A stretch of 34,220 bases of DNA, from assembly GCF_003258865.1 (NCBI RefSeq), contig NZ_NPEX01000039.1, positions 1 to 34,220 of the forward strand, in the 5' to 3' direction. Shown piece after piece: positions 8,353-15,766 of this stretch. The notes under the pieces were generated by a model, which was given only the letters and a program-made list of their open reading frames with translations, was not told the origin of the DNA and searched no databases. The position numbers and the translations under genes were made by a program. Source of the stretch: Rhodoplanes roseus. Its GTDB lineage: Bacteria > Pseudomonadota > Alphaproteobacteria > Rhizobiales > Xanthobacteraceae. How positions within the stretch are numbered: the stretch's first letter is position 1; every line of letters begins with the position of its first letter.

Positions 8353-8410
8353 GTTGTCCGACCGTTCCGGGGTGCAATATCCTGGGTCCGCACCGACTCG
8401 GGATGGCGCC

Positions 8411-9436
8411 ATGAGCATCGACCGTGAGACGACAGGCTCCGGCGAGGACCGGCTGATCGCGCGGCATTTCGCGCCACTGGCGACGCATCCGGGGGCGCTC
8501 GGGCTCACCGATGACGTCGCGCTGCTGACGCCCCCCGATGGGTGCGAGCTGGTGCTGGAGACCGACGCGATCGTCGCCGGCATGCACTTCTTCGCCGACG
8601 ACCCGCCGGCATCGATCGCCCGTAAGGCGTTGCGCATCAATCTGTCGGACCTCGCCGCCAAGGGCACGCGGCCGCTCGGCTTCCTGCTGTCGCTGGCGCT
8701 GCCGCGGCGGAGCGGCGACGTGACCGTCGACGATCCTTGGCTCGCCGCCTTCGCGGCGGCGTTGGGGGCCGACGCGAAGGCCTATGGCTGCCCGCTGCTG
8801 GGCGGCGACACCGTCGCCTCGCCCGGGCCCGTGATGATCTCGGTGACGGTGATCGGGGCGGTGCCGACCGGCACGCTGGTGAAGCGCCGCGGCGCGCGGC
8901 CGGGCGACCGGCTGGTCGTCACCGGCACGATCGGCGATGCGGCGCTCGGCCTGCTGATGCGGCTGGAGCGGGCCGGCGCCGGCGACTTCGATCTCGCCGA
9001 GGCGGAGCGCGCGCATCTCCTGTCGCGCTACCTGGAGCCGTGCCCGCGCAATGCGCTGGCCGAGGCGGTGCGCACCCATGCCACGGCCGGTATGGACGTC
9101 TCCGACGGGCTGGTCGGCGACCTCGCCAAGCTGTGCGCCGTCTCGGGCGTCACGGCGATCGTGGAGACGGCGCGGCTGCCGCTCTCCGAGGCGGCCCGCC
9201 GCGTGCTCGCGGCGGCGCCCGAGCTGCTCGCCACCGTCCTGGCGGGCGGCGACGACTACGAGATTCTCTGCACCGTTGCGCCCGAGCGGCTCGCTTCGTT
9301 CCTGGCGGCGGCCGCGCAGGCCGGCGTGCCGGCTACCGAGATCGGCGAGATTCTGGTCGGGCAGGGCGCCCCCCGCGTCCTCGGCCCCGACGGCCACCCG
9401 GTCGCGCTCGACCGGGCGAGCTTCAGCCACTTCTGA
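8411..9436 (+). CDS. thiL: Thiamine-monophosphate kinase
   Basis: Phosphorylates thiamine monophosphate to thiamine diphosphate, the last step of cofactor synthesis. At 341 residues it has normal ThiL length. Family hallmarks are GEDRLIARHFAPL near the start, GLTDDVALL, the metal/ATP region ETDAIVAGMHF, LSDLAAKGTRP, GGDTVAS, GMDVSDGLVGDL and GGDDYEIL. ATG at 8411 is the natural start. It converges on metA with only 7 bases between stop codons. Confidence 0.95.
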   Translation: MSIDRETTGSGEDRLIARHFAPLATHPGALGLTDDVALLTPPDGCELVLETDAIVAGMHFFADDPPASIARKALRINLSDLAAKGTRPLGFLLSLALPRRSGDVTVDDPWLAAFAAALGADAKAYGCPLLGGDTVASPGPVMISVTVIGAVPTGTLVKRRGARPGDRLVVTGTIGDAALGLLMRLERAGAGDFDLAEAERAHLLSRYLEPCPRNALAEAVRTHATAGMDVSDGLVGDLAKLCAVSGVTAIVETARLPLSEAARRVLAAAPELLATVLAGGDDYEILCTVAPERLASFLAAAAQAGVPATEIGEILVGQGAPRVLGPDGHPVALDRASFSHF

Positions 9437-9443
9437 CGGCGGC

Positions 9444-10388
9444 TCACGCCGGCCGGCGCGCGGCCGGGTTCGACGCGCCGATCTCGGAGAGGTCGTACGG
9501 CGTCGTCTGATAGATCGCGTTGATCCAGTTCCCGACCAGCAGATGGGCGTGGCTTCGCCACGTGTTCTCGGGCGGCCGCGCCGGATCGTCGTTCGGGAAG
9601 TAGTTCTTCGGAATCGCCACTCTCTCGCCGGCGGCGAGGTCGCGGGCATACTCCTCGGCGAGCGAGGTCGTGTCGTATTCGAGATGGTCGAAGATGTGCA
9701 CGGTCCGGTGCACCGGGTCGTCGAGCAGGCACAGGCCGGTCTCTGCGCTTTCGGCCAGCACGCCGAGCTCGCTCCCGCACGGGATGTCGGCCCGGCGGAC
9801 CTCGGTCCGTCGCGACACCGGGGTGGAGAAGGTGTCCGAGAAGCCCCTCAGATAGGGGGAGCCCGGCGCCAGCACGCGCTGGCGCACGACGCCGAAGGCC
9901 TTTTGCGGCAACTCGTATTTCGGCATGCCGTGGAAATGATGAACCGCCGCCTGCGCGGCCCAGCAGACGGTGAGGCAGCCGTGCACGTGAGACTGGATCC
10001 AGTCGAAGATCCGGCGCAGCTCGTCCCAATAGGTGATCTGCTCGAACGGCAGCAGCTCGACCGGCGCCCCGGTGATGACGAAGCCGTCGAACCGCTCCGC
10101 CCGCACATCCTCCCAGGCCCGGTAGAATGTCGCCATGTGATCCGCCGTGGCGTGCCGCGAGACGTGGTCCGTGATCTTCACCAGTGTCAGCTCGACCTGC
10201 AGGGGCGTCGCGCCGATCAGCCTGGCGAACTGGGTCTCGGTGCGGATCTTGTTGGGCATGAGGTTGAGCAGCCCGATGCGCAGCGGACGGATGTCCTGCC
10301 GGACCGCGTCGGTCTCGCGCATGACCATGATGCCCTCCGCCTCGAGTGTGCGGCGGGCCGGCAGGCTGTCGGGAATCGTGATCGGCAT
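9444..10388 (-). CDS. metA: Homoserine O-acyltransferase MetA (acetyl-type predicted)
   Basis: Activates homoserine for methionine synthesis. The 314-residue length and numbering match E. coli MetA almost exactly: nucleophile Cys142 in [11 protein letters not shown], His235 and Glu237 in IFDHLEYD, and Lys47 in [13 protein letters not shown]. coli MetA uses succinyl-CoA and has Gly at 111; enzymes of this fold shown to use acetyl-CoA have Glu there. This protein has Glu111 ([10 protein letters not shown]), so O-acetylhomoserine is the predicted product. ATG at 10388 has GGAG about 12 bases upstream. The leader holds a SAM-I-like riboswitch (10456-10537), so repression by S-adenosylmethionine is expected. 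Confidence 0.93.
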   Translation of the reverse strand: MPITIPDSLPARRTLEAEGIMVMRETDAVRQDIRPLRIGLLNLMPNKIRTETQFARLIGATPLQVELTLVKITDHVSRHATADHMATFYRAWEDVRAERFDGFVITGAPVELLPFEQITYWDELRRIFDWIQSHVHGCLTVCWAAQAAVHHFHGMPKYELPQKAFGVVRQRVLAPGSPYLRGFSDTFSTPVSRRTEVRRADIPCGSELGVLAESAETGLCLLDDPVHRTVHIFDHLEYDTTSLAEEYARDLAAGERVAIPKNYFPNDDPARPPENTWRSHAHLLVGNWINAIYQTTPYDLSEIGASNPAARRPA

Positions 10389-10455
10389 GATCTCGTCCGT
10401 CTCCGGTTTTCAGGGACGGACGCGGTGGCTTGGACCCGTTTGGTTGCCGGCTCGG

Positions 10456-10537
10456 CCACATCCTCCCCCGTTCGAGGGAGTGCCACCTTGCCCGGTCGGC
10501 AGGTTGGCGTTGGGCGTCGCCCCAACTCTTGATGCAG
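10456..10537 (-). ncRNA. SAM-I-like (S-box) riboswitch candidate in the metA leader
   Basis: Read on the minus strand, this 82-base element folds like a SAM-I aptamer. P1 pairs CUGCAUC (10537-10531) with GAUGUGG (10462-10456) and is followed by the S-box hallmark AUCAAGAG. P2 is GUUGGG/CCCAAC (10509-10526). P3 pairs CCA-A-CC (10507-10502) with GGUGG (10487-10483), keeping the SAM-I bulged adenine; the first pair is C-G where S-boxes have G-C (GCAACC/GGUGC). TGCC/GGCA extends P3. P4 is CUCCC/GGGAG (10480-10463), then GAUG as in S-box 3' ends. P2 is shorter than in classical S-boxes. A downstream GCCACC (10429-10424) matches GGUGGC of P3 (10487-10482) and could form the expression platform. The gene it precedes, metA, fits. 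Confidence 0.72.
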
Positions 10538-10750
10538 GACGGACCTTACGGAAATCGTGGCGGGGCGGCAATGCCGGTTCGCGCGTGCCGGCCGACGCTG
10601 CGGACGTATCGTCCGGCAAGCTCGCCCCAACGGTACCTCGATAAAATCGACTTAGCGAAAATGCATGGCGACAGGCGGCCTTCGAATGCCGCAAAGCGCA
10701 GGGGAGTGTGGATGATGCGCGCACCCCCGGCTGACTGACGAGAGGCCGGC

Positions 10751-11635
10751 ATGCCTGCCACCGACATAAAAAGCATTATCGATATCCACACCCATGTGAT
10801 CTCCCCGGACACGGTGCGACACCCCCTCGCGCCGCTCGGCGGGACGCAGTCCGACTGGTCGCGCAAACGGCCGACGAGCGCGGCGGACCTGATCGCCGCG
10901 ATGGACGCGGCCGGCGTCGCCAAGGCCGCGGTCGTCCAGGCCTCGACCGCCTACGGCTGCGACAACGGCTACCTGGCCGAGGCGGTCGCGGCCCATCCGG
11001 ACCGCTTCACCGGCGTGTTCTCGATCGACATGTTCGCGCCCGACGCGGTGGCGACCTTCGATCGCTGGCATGCGGCCGGGCTCACCGGGCTGCGCCTGTT
11101 CACCACCGGCAGCACCAGCCCCGGTCAGGCCTCGTGGCTCGCCGATCCGCGCACCTTCCCGGTGTGGGAGCGGGCCGAGGCGCTCGGCGTGCCGGTGTGC
11201 CTGCAGATGCGCCCCGAGGGGCTCGCCGACCTGACGACGCTGCTCGACCGCTTCCGCACGGTGCCGATCGTTCTCGACCATCTGGCCCGCGTGGTGCTGT
11301 CCGACGGACCGCCCTATGCGGCGGCCGCCTGGCTGTTCGCGCTGGCCGACCGGCCGAACCTCTTCCTCAAGCTGACCAGCCGGACGGTCGAGCAGTCGGC
11401 CGAAGGCGGCTCGACCCCCGAGGCCTTCTTCCCGCGCCTGGTCGCCGCCTTCGGGGCCGACCGGATCGCCTGGGGCTCCAATTTCCCGGCGCATGCCGGG
11501 CCGATGGCGCGGCTCGTCGACGCGGCGAAGCGGGCGCTGGCCTGCCTGAGCGCGGCCGACCGCGCCCAAATCTTCGCCGGAACGGCGCAGCGCCTCTATC
11601 CGGTTCTCGCCGATCGCACGGAGGTGACGGCATGA
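10751..11635 (+). CDS. Amidohydrolase-family hydrolase (COG3618-like, LigI-related fold)
   Basis: A 294-residue TIM-barrel metal-dependent hydrolase. The N-terminal DIHTHV metal motif, VVLDHLAR late in the barrel and WGSNFPA near the end are characteristic of the amidohydrolase-2 group that includes 2-pyrone-4,6-dicarboxylate lactonase and sugar lactonases. The usual GSD-x-P catalytic aspartate reads GSNFP here, a substitution known in part of the group, so activity may differ. ATG at 10751 has GAGAGG upstream. It overlaps the next gene by 4 bases (ATGA), so it forms an operon with the decarboxylase-like gene and a dicarboxylate symporter. A lactone or carboxylated substrate is plausible but not shown. 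Confidence 0.82.
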   Translation: MPATDIKSIIDIHTHVISPDTVRHPLAPLGGTQSDWSRKRPTSAADLIAAMDAAGVAKAAVVQASTAYGCDNGYLAEAVAAHPDRFTGVFSIDMFAPDAVATFDRWHAAGLTGLRLFTTGSTSPGQASWLADPRTFPVWERAEALGVPVCLQMRPEGLADLTTLLDRFRTVPIVLDHLARVVLSDGPPYAAAAWLFALADRPNLFLKLTSRTVEQSAEGGSTPEAFFPRLVAAFGADRIAWGSNFPAHAGPMARLVDAAKRALACLSAADRAQIFAGTAQRLYPVLADRTEVTA

Positions 11636-12525
11636 CGACCCCGATCGCATTGACCATCGCGCTCGGCGCGAAGCCGTGGCGCGCCGCGCTGTCCGGCCCG
11701 GCTGCCGTTGCCGAGACCTTCACGCTGTCCTTCGCCGAGGTGTCGCCGATCCATCGTGCCTTCGCGCCGATGGTCCGCGAGCAGAAATTCGACCTGAGCG
11801 AGCTCGCCGTGGTCACCGCCGTGCAGGCCTTCGCGGCCGGCAAGCCGGTGGTGCTGCTGCCGGTCGTGCTGGCGTCGCGCTTCCAGCATCGCTGCCTGAT
11901 CACCCGGCGCGACGCGCCCGCCACCCTGGAGACTCTCGCCGGGCGGCGCATCGCCGTGCGGGCCTACAGCCAGACCACCGGCATGTGGATCCGCGGCATC
12001 CTGCAGAACGACCATGGCGTCGATCCGGCCTCGGTCCGCTGGGTGACCCAGGAGGGCGCGCATGTCGCCGAGTGCGACGACCCGGCCTGGGTCGAGCGCA
12101 CCGCGGCGGGGCGCAAGCTCGTCGATCTGCTGCGCGACGGCGAGGTCGACGCGGCCATCCTGGGCAACGACCTGCCGGACGACCCGGCCTTCGTGCCGGT
12201 GTTCCCGGACCCCGACGCGGCCGCCCGCGCCTGGTACGCGAGGCACGCCGTGCTTCCGATCAACCACGTGATGGTGGTGAGCCGGGCGGTGGCGGAGCGC
12301 GATCCCGCGGTCCTGCGCGACGCGTGGGCGCTGCTGAAGGCGGTGCGGCCGGCACCGGCCGCCTCGGGACCGGACATGACGCCGATCGGGATCGAAGCGA
12401 TCCGGCCGGGCGTCGAGACGGTGCTGCGGTTCTGTCGCCAGCAGAGCCTGCTGGCGCGCGACGTCACGGTCGACGCGCTGTTCGCCGACGCCGCCGCGCT
12501 GCTCGGCGCGGCGGCGGTCCGCTGA
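11632..12525 (+). CDS. 4,5-dihydroxyphthalate decarboxylase-like / periplasmic-binding-fold protein
   Basis: A 297-residue protein without an obvious signal peptide. The pattern TIALGAKPWRAAL near the start, FDLSELAVVTAVQAF, the stretch AYSQTTGMWIRGILQNDHGV and the following VRWVTQEGAHV resembles 4,5-dihydroxyphthalate decarboxylases, cytoplasmic enzymes built on a type-2 periplasmic-binding fold. Automatic annotation often calls such proteins ABC substrate-binding proteins; no ABC permease or ATPase lies nearby and no export signal is visible, so a decarboxylase-type enzyme is more likely. It starts in an ATGA overlap with the amidohydrolase gene and is followed 13 bases later by a DctA-like transporter gene. 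The exact substrate is unknown. Confidence 0.72.
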   Translation: MTTPIALTIALGAKPWRAALSGPAAVAETFTLSFAEVSPIHRAFAPMVREQKFDLSELAVVTAVQAFAAGKPVVLLPVVLASRFQHRCLITRRDAPATLETLAGRRIAVRAYSQTTGMWIRGILQNDHGVDPASVRWVTQEGAHVAECDDPAWVERTAAGRKLVDLLRDGEVDAAILGNDLPDDPAFVPVFPDPDAAARAWYARHAVLPINHVMVVSRAVAERDPAVLRDAWALLKAVRPAPAASGPDMTPIGIEAIRPGVETVLRFCRQQSLLARDVTVDALFADAAALLGAAAVR

Positions 12526-12538
12526 CCGGGAGGCGATC

Positions 12539-13873
12539 ATGACGGCAGTGACGACGTCGGCGGTCGAGCGACCGCGCGGCAAGGCCGGGCGCAAGCCCTT
12601 CTACAAGGACATGTCGGTGCAGGTGTTCGCCGGCATGGCGGCCGGGGCGCTGATCGGATGGCTGTGGCCGCAATCGGCGGACTTCATGCGGACGCTGGGC
12701 GACCTGTTCATCAGGCTGATCGCCATGTTCGTGGGGCTGATCATCTTCTGCGCCGTGGTGCACGGCATCGCGACGGTGCGCGAGGCCAAGAAGGTGGGCC
12801 GGGTGGCGATCCGGGCGCTGATCTATTTCGAGGTCGTGACCACGTTCGCGCTGGTGATCGGGCTGTTCATGATCAACGTGCTCGGCCCGGGCCGCGGCAT
12901 GAACCTCGACCTGCACTCGATCTCGGGCGCCGGGCTCGACCCGTATCTGGCGACCGCGCACAAGATCACGGCCAACGGGTTCCTGCTCGGCATCGTGCCG
13001 CACACCGCCGTCTCGGCCTTCACCGAGGGCAACGTGCTGCAGGTGGTGTTCACCTCGGTGCTGTTCGCCTTCGGCCTGCTGGCGCTCGGCCGGCGGGCCG
13101 ATCCGATGATCGAGATGATCGACATCACCAAGCGGACCGTGTTCAAGATCATCGGCTACGTCATGTGGCTGGCGCCGATCGGCGCGATGGGGGCGATCGG
13201 CTTCACGGTCGGCAAGTTCGGCATCGCCTCGCTGGTGTCGCTCGGCGCCATGGTGGTCGAGTTCTATCTCACCTGCCTCTTGTTCATCGTCTGCGTGCTG
13301 TGGCCGATCGCGCGTTTCAGCGGCATCTCGCTGTGGAAGCTCGCCCGCTACATCCGCACCGAGCTGCTGATCGTGATCGGCACCTCGTCGTCGGAGTCGG
13401 TGTTCCCGCAGCTCGTCGAGAAGCTGCAGCGGGCCGGCTGCGACGAGGCGATCGTCGGCCTGGTGCTGCCGACCGGCTACGCCTTCAACCACGACGGCAC
13501 CTGCCTGTACTTCGCGGCGGCGTCGGTGTTCCTGGCCCAGGCGGTGGGGATCGATCTGTCGATCTGGCAGCAGCTCGGGCTGCTCGGCATCCTGCTGGTC
13601 ACCTCGAAGGGCGGCGCCGGAGTGGCGGGGTCGGCCATCGTCGTGCTGGTCTCGACGCTCGCCGCCACCGGCACCGTGCCGGTCGCGGCGGTCGGCATCA
13701 TCCTCGGCGTCCATCGGCTGATGTCGTCGGCCTTCGTCGCCGTCAACATCCTGGGCAATGCACTGGCGACCCTGGTGGTGTGCCGCTGGGAGAACGCCCT
13801 CGACCAGGCCGCGCTCACGCGGGCGCTCGACGGCGAGACGATGGAGCCGGTGACGGAGTCGGCCGCCGCCTGA
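12539..13873 (+). CDS. DctA-type dicarboxylate:cation symporter
   Basis: A 444-residue inner-membrane carrier of the DAACS (glutamate/dicarboxylate) family, which imports C4-dicarboxylates or related acids with Na+ or H+. Family hallmarks are the serine-rich hairpin IGTSSSESVFPQLVEKL, the substrate/cation site PTGYAFNHDGTCLYF (DctA normally has FNLDG here) and SKGGAGVAGSAIVV. Eight or so hydrophobic helices are evident. The His in place of Leu in the N-x-DG loop and Cys after it are departures from classical DctA and may reflect a different substrate. ATG at 12539 follows GGGAGGCG. Last gene of a three-gene operon; a hairpin follows at 13894. Confidence 0.9.
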   Translation: MTAVTTSAVERPRGKAGRKPFYKDMSVQVFAGMAAGALIGWLWPQSADFMRTLGDLFIRLIAMFVGLIIFCAVVHGIATVREAKKVGRVAIRALIYFEVVTTFALVIGLFMINVLGPGRGMNLDLHSISGAGLDPYLATAHKITANGFLLGIVPHTAVSAFTEGNVLQVVFTSVLFAFGLLALGRRADPMIEMIDITKRTVFKIIGYVMWLAPIGAMGAIGFTVGKFGIASLVSLGAMVVEFYLTCLLFIVCVLWPIARFSGISLWKLARYIRTELLIVIGTSSSESVFPQLVEKLQRAGCDEAIVGLVLPTGYAFNHDGTCLYFAAASVFLAQAVGIDLSIWQQLGLLGILLVTSKGGAGVAGSAIVVLVSTLAATGTVPVAAVGIILGVHRLMSSAFVAVNILGNALATLVVCRWENALDQAALTRALDGETMEPVTESAAA

Positions 13874-13893
13874 GCGGATCGGACGAGCGGAAG

Positions 13894-13922
13894 CGGGCGA
13901 GGCGGCAGGTCCGCTTCGCCCG
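13894..13922. terminator. Hairpin between convergent dctA-like and deoR genes
   Basis: CGGGCGAGGCGG pairs with CCGCTTCGCCCG around a five-base loop, a 12-pair stem with one wobble. There is no T tract on either side, so it is either a weak bidirectional terminator or a transcript-end stabiliser. Its position between two stop codons supports a transcript-end role. Confidence 0.5.
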
Positions 13923-13928
13923 TTCGCG

Positions 13929-14738
13929 TCAGTCCAGCGCGTCCTCGAGGCCGGCCGGGACGCGGGCCGGGAGCTCGCTGGAGGCGACCACCACGGTGAC
14001 GCCGGGCAGCTCGCGGAAGGGCTGGAGTTGCTCCTCGGTGGCGCCGGAGTCGGTCACCAGGGTCCACGGGCGGTTGAGCGGCAGCCAGGCCGGCTGGTGG
14101 GCGCTGCCGAGCTTGGAGGCGTCGGCGAGCAGGAACACCGAGGCGGCCTGCTGCACCATCGCCTCCTTGAGCGCGACCTGCTCCTGCGTCGCCTCGCACA
14201 GGCCGCGGCCGGCGACGACGCCGTCGGCGCCGAGAAACAGCTTGTCGGCGGTCAGGCGGCGCACCGCCAGCTCCGCCAGCGGGCCGAACGTGCCCATGCT
14301 GATCGACCGCACATTGCCGCCCAGCACGGTGAGGGCGATCTCGTCGGAGATCGCGAACACCGGCAGCAGCGCCAGATTGTTGGTGACGATCGACAGCCGG
14401 CGGTCCTTCAGCCGCAGGCCGAGCGCCTCGACGGTCGAGCCGACGTCGAGCAGCACGCTGTCGCCGTCCTCGACCAGCCGCGCCGCCGCGGCGGCGATCG
14501 CCTGCTTGGCCTGCAGGTTGATGTGCTCGCGGCTGGACAGCGTCGCCTCCGGTGCCGGCCGGGACAGGATCGCGCCGCCATAGGTGCGCGTCACCGCACC
14601 CGAGCTGGACAGCCGATGCAGGTCGCGCCGCACCGTGGACAGCGAGACGTCGAGCCGGCGGGCCAGCTCTTCCACGTTCTCCTCACCGGCCCGGATCAGA
14701 TCGAGAATGTGCTGCTCGCGTTCGCGTCGTCTCCGCAT
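13929..14738 (-). CDS. DeoR/GlpR family transcriptional regulator
   Basis: A 269-residue repressor-type protein. The N-terminal DeoR helix-turn-helix covers about residues 1-57 (ILDLIRAGEENVEELARRLDVSLSTVRRDL). The C-terminal sugar-phosphate-sensing domain has the family patterns VLLDVGSTVEAL, IVTNNLALL, TVLGGNVR, DKLFLGADGV and the KEAM segment. DeoR regulators usually respond to a phosphorylated sugar from the pathway they control. It is the last gene of the operon after the acid-sugar kinase and dehydrogenase genes, so a four-carbon sugar-acid phosphate is the probable signal. A possible operator is at 18148-18164. Confidence 0.92.
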   Translation of the reverse strand: MRRRREREQHILDLIRAGEENVEELARRLDVSLSTVRRDLHRLSSSGAVTRTYGGAILSRPAPEATLSSREHINLQAKQAIAAAAARLVEDGDSVLLDVGSTVEALGLRLKDRRLSIVTNNLALLPVFAISDEIALTVLGGNVRSISMGTFGPLAELAVRRLTADKLFLGADGVVAGRGLCEATQEQVALKEAMVQQAASVFLLADASKLGSAHQPAWLPLNRPWTLVTDSGATEEQLQPFRELPGVTVVVASSELPARVPAGLEDALD

Positions 14739-14769
14739 GGCGTTCCGAACCGGCCGAAGCCCCTCCCGT

Positions 14770-15762
14770 TCAGCGACGAACCGCGAGCTCCGCAGCCTGC
14801 CGCAGCGCCTCTATCATGCTGCCCTCGTCCGCGATGCCGCGGCCGGCGATGTCGAATGCGGTACCATGATCCACCGAAGTGCGGATCACAGGCAAGCCGA
14901 CCGTGATGTTCACGCCGGCTTCGAGCCCCATCACCTTGATCGGGATGTGACCCTGGTCGTGATACATCGCGATCACGAGGTCGAAGTCGCCCCGGTAGGC
15001 GCGGAAGAACAGCGTGTCACCGGGCAGCGGGCCTTCGACGCTCCAGCCGCGGTCCCGGCACGCCTTCACGGCCGGGACGATCTTGGCCTCCTCCTCGCCG
15101 TGACCGAACAGGCCGTTCTCGCCGGCATGCGGGTTGATGGCGCACACGCCGATTCGCGGCTGCGTCATGCCGGCGGCGACCAGCGTCGCACGGCCCCGCG
15201 AGATGGTGCGCTCGACCAGCCCGGGCTCGATCTTCGCGACGGCGTCGACGAGACCGATATGGGTGGTCACGTGGATCACCCGCAGGCGCGGGCCGACCAG
15301 CATCATCGACACCTCGGGCGTGCCGGTGAGATGCGCCAGGAGCTCGGTGTGGCCCGGAAACTTGTGGCCGGCGGCGTGCAGCGCCTCCTTGTTGAGCGGC
15401 GCCGTGCAGATCGCGTCGGTCTCGCCGGTGCGGCAGAGCTCGGCCGCCTTGGCGATGTAGCGATAGGCGGCCTCGCCCGAGGCGGCGAGCATCTGCCCGA
15501 ACGGATGGCCGGGCGGCACCGCCTTCAGGTCGATGCAGTCGATCGTGCCGAGCGTGTCGCGGGCCTCGGCCGGCGTCTCGATCGTGTTGATCGTCGGTGA
15601 GGCGCCGACGATCGCGGCCGCCTCCTGCAGGCGCACGGCGTCGCCGATCACGACCGGCCGGCACATCTCGTAGACGTCGGGATGCGCCAGCGCCTTGACG
15701 ACGATCTCCGGGCCGACCCCGGAGGGGTCGCCCATGGTGATGGCAATGACGGGGCCGGGCAT
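14770..15762 (-). CDS. pdxA2: PdxA2-type dehydrogenase (four-carbon acid-sugar 4-phosphate)
   Basis: A 330-residue metal- and NAD-dependent dehydrogenase of the PdxA family. It starts with AITMGDPSGVGPEI and has metal histidines in FPGHTELLAHL and AMYHDQGHIPIK, plus CAINPHAGENGLFG and TSVDHGTAFDIAG. Biosynthetic PdxA oxidises 4-phosphohydroxythreonine in vitamin B6 synthesis. The context here is different: it is 4 bases downstream of a DUF1537 kinase and beside a permease and a DeoR regulator. PdxA2 in such clusters oxidises and decarboxylates D-threonate or D-erythronate 4-phosphate to dihydroxyacetone phosphate. The catabolic assignment is inferred from that established pairing. Confidence 0.88.
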   Translation of the reverse strand: MPGPVIAITMGDPSGVGPEIVVKALAHPDVYEMCRPVVIGDAVRLQEAAAIVGASPTINTIETPAEARDTLGTIDCIDLKAVPPGHPFGQMLAASGEAAYRYIAKAAELCRTGETDAICTAPLNKEALHAAGHKFPGHTELLAHLTGTPEVSMMLVGPRLRVIHVTTHIGLVDAVAKIEPGLVERTISRGRATLVAAGMTQPRIGVCAINPHAGENGLFGHGEEEAKIVPAVKACRDRGWSVEGPLPGDTLFFRAYRGDFDLVIAMYHDQGHIPIKVMGLEAGVNITVGLPVIRTSVDHGTAFDIAGRGIADEGSMIEALRQAAELAVRR

Positions 15763-15766
15763 GGGG

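Noticed and set aside
7066-8667. A 533-codon minus-strand frame opposite the diguanylate cyclase
   Set aside because: The cyclase is unambiguous; the antisense frame is compositionally biased and unlike any family.
10538-10750. SAM-II riboswitch for metA further upstream
   Set aside because: The SAM-II pattern (a GUGAUUU-type loop with an H-type pseudoknot) is not seen; the SAM-I-like fold nearer the gene explains the leader better.
11632-12525. ABC-transporter substrate-binding protein
   Set aside because: No signal peptide and no ABC partner genes nearby; the internal motifs fit dihydroxyphthalate-decarboxylase-like proteins better, though the fold is shared.
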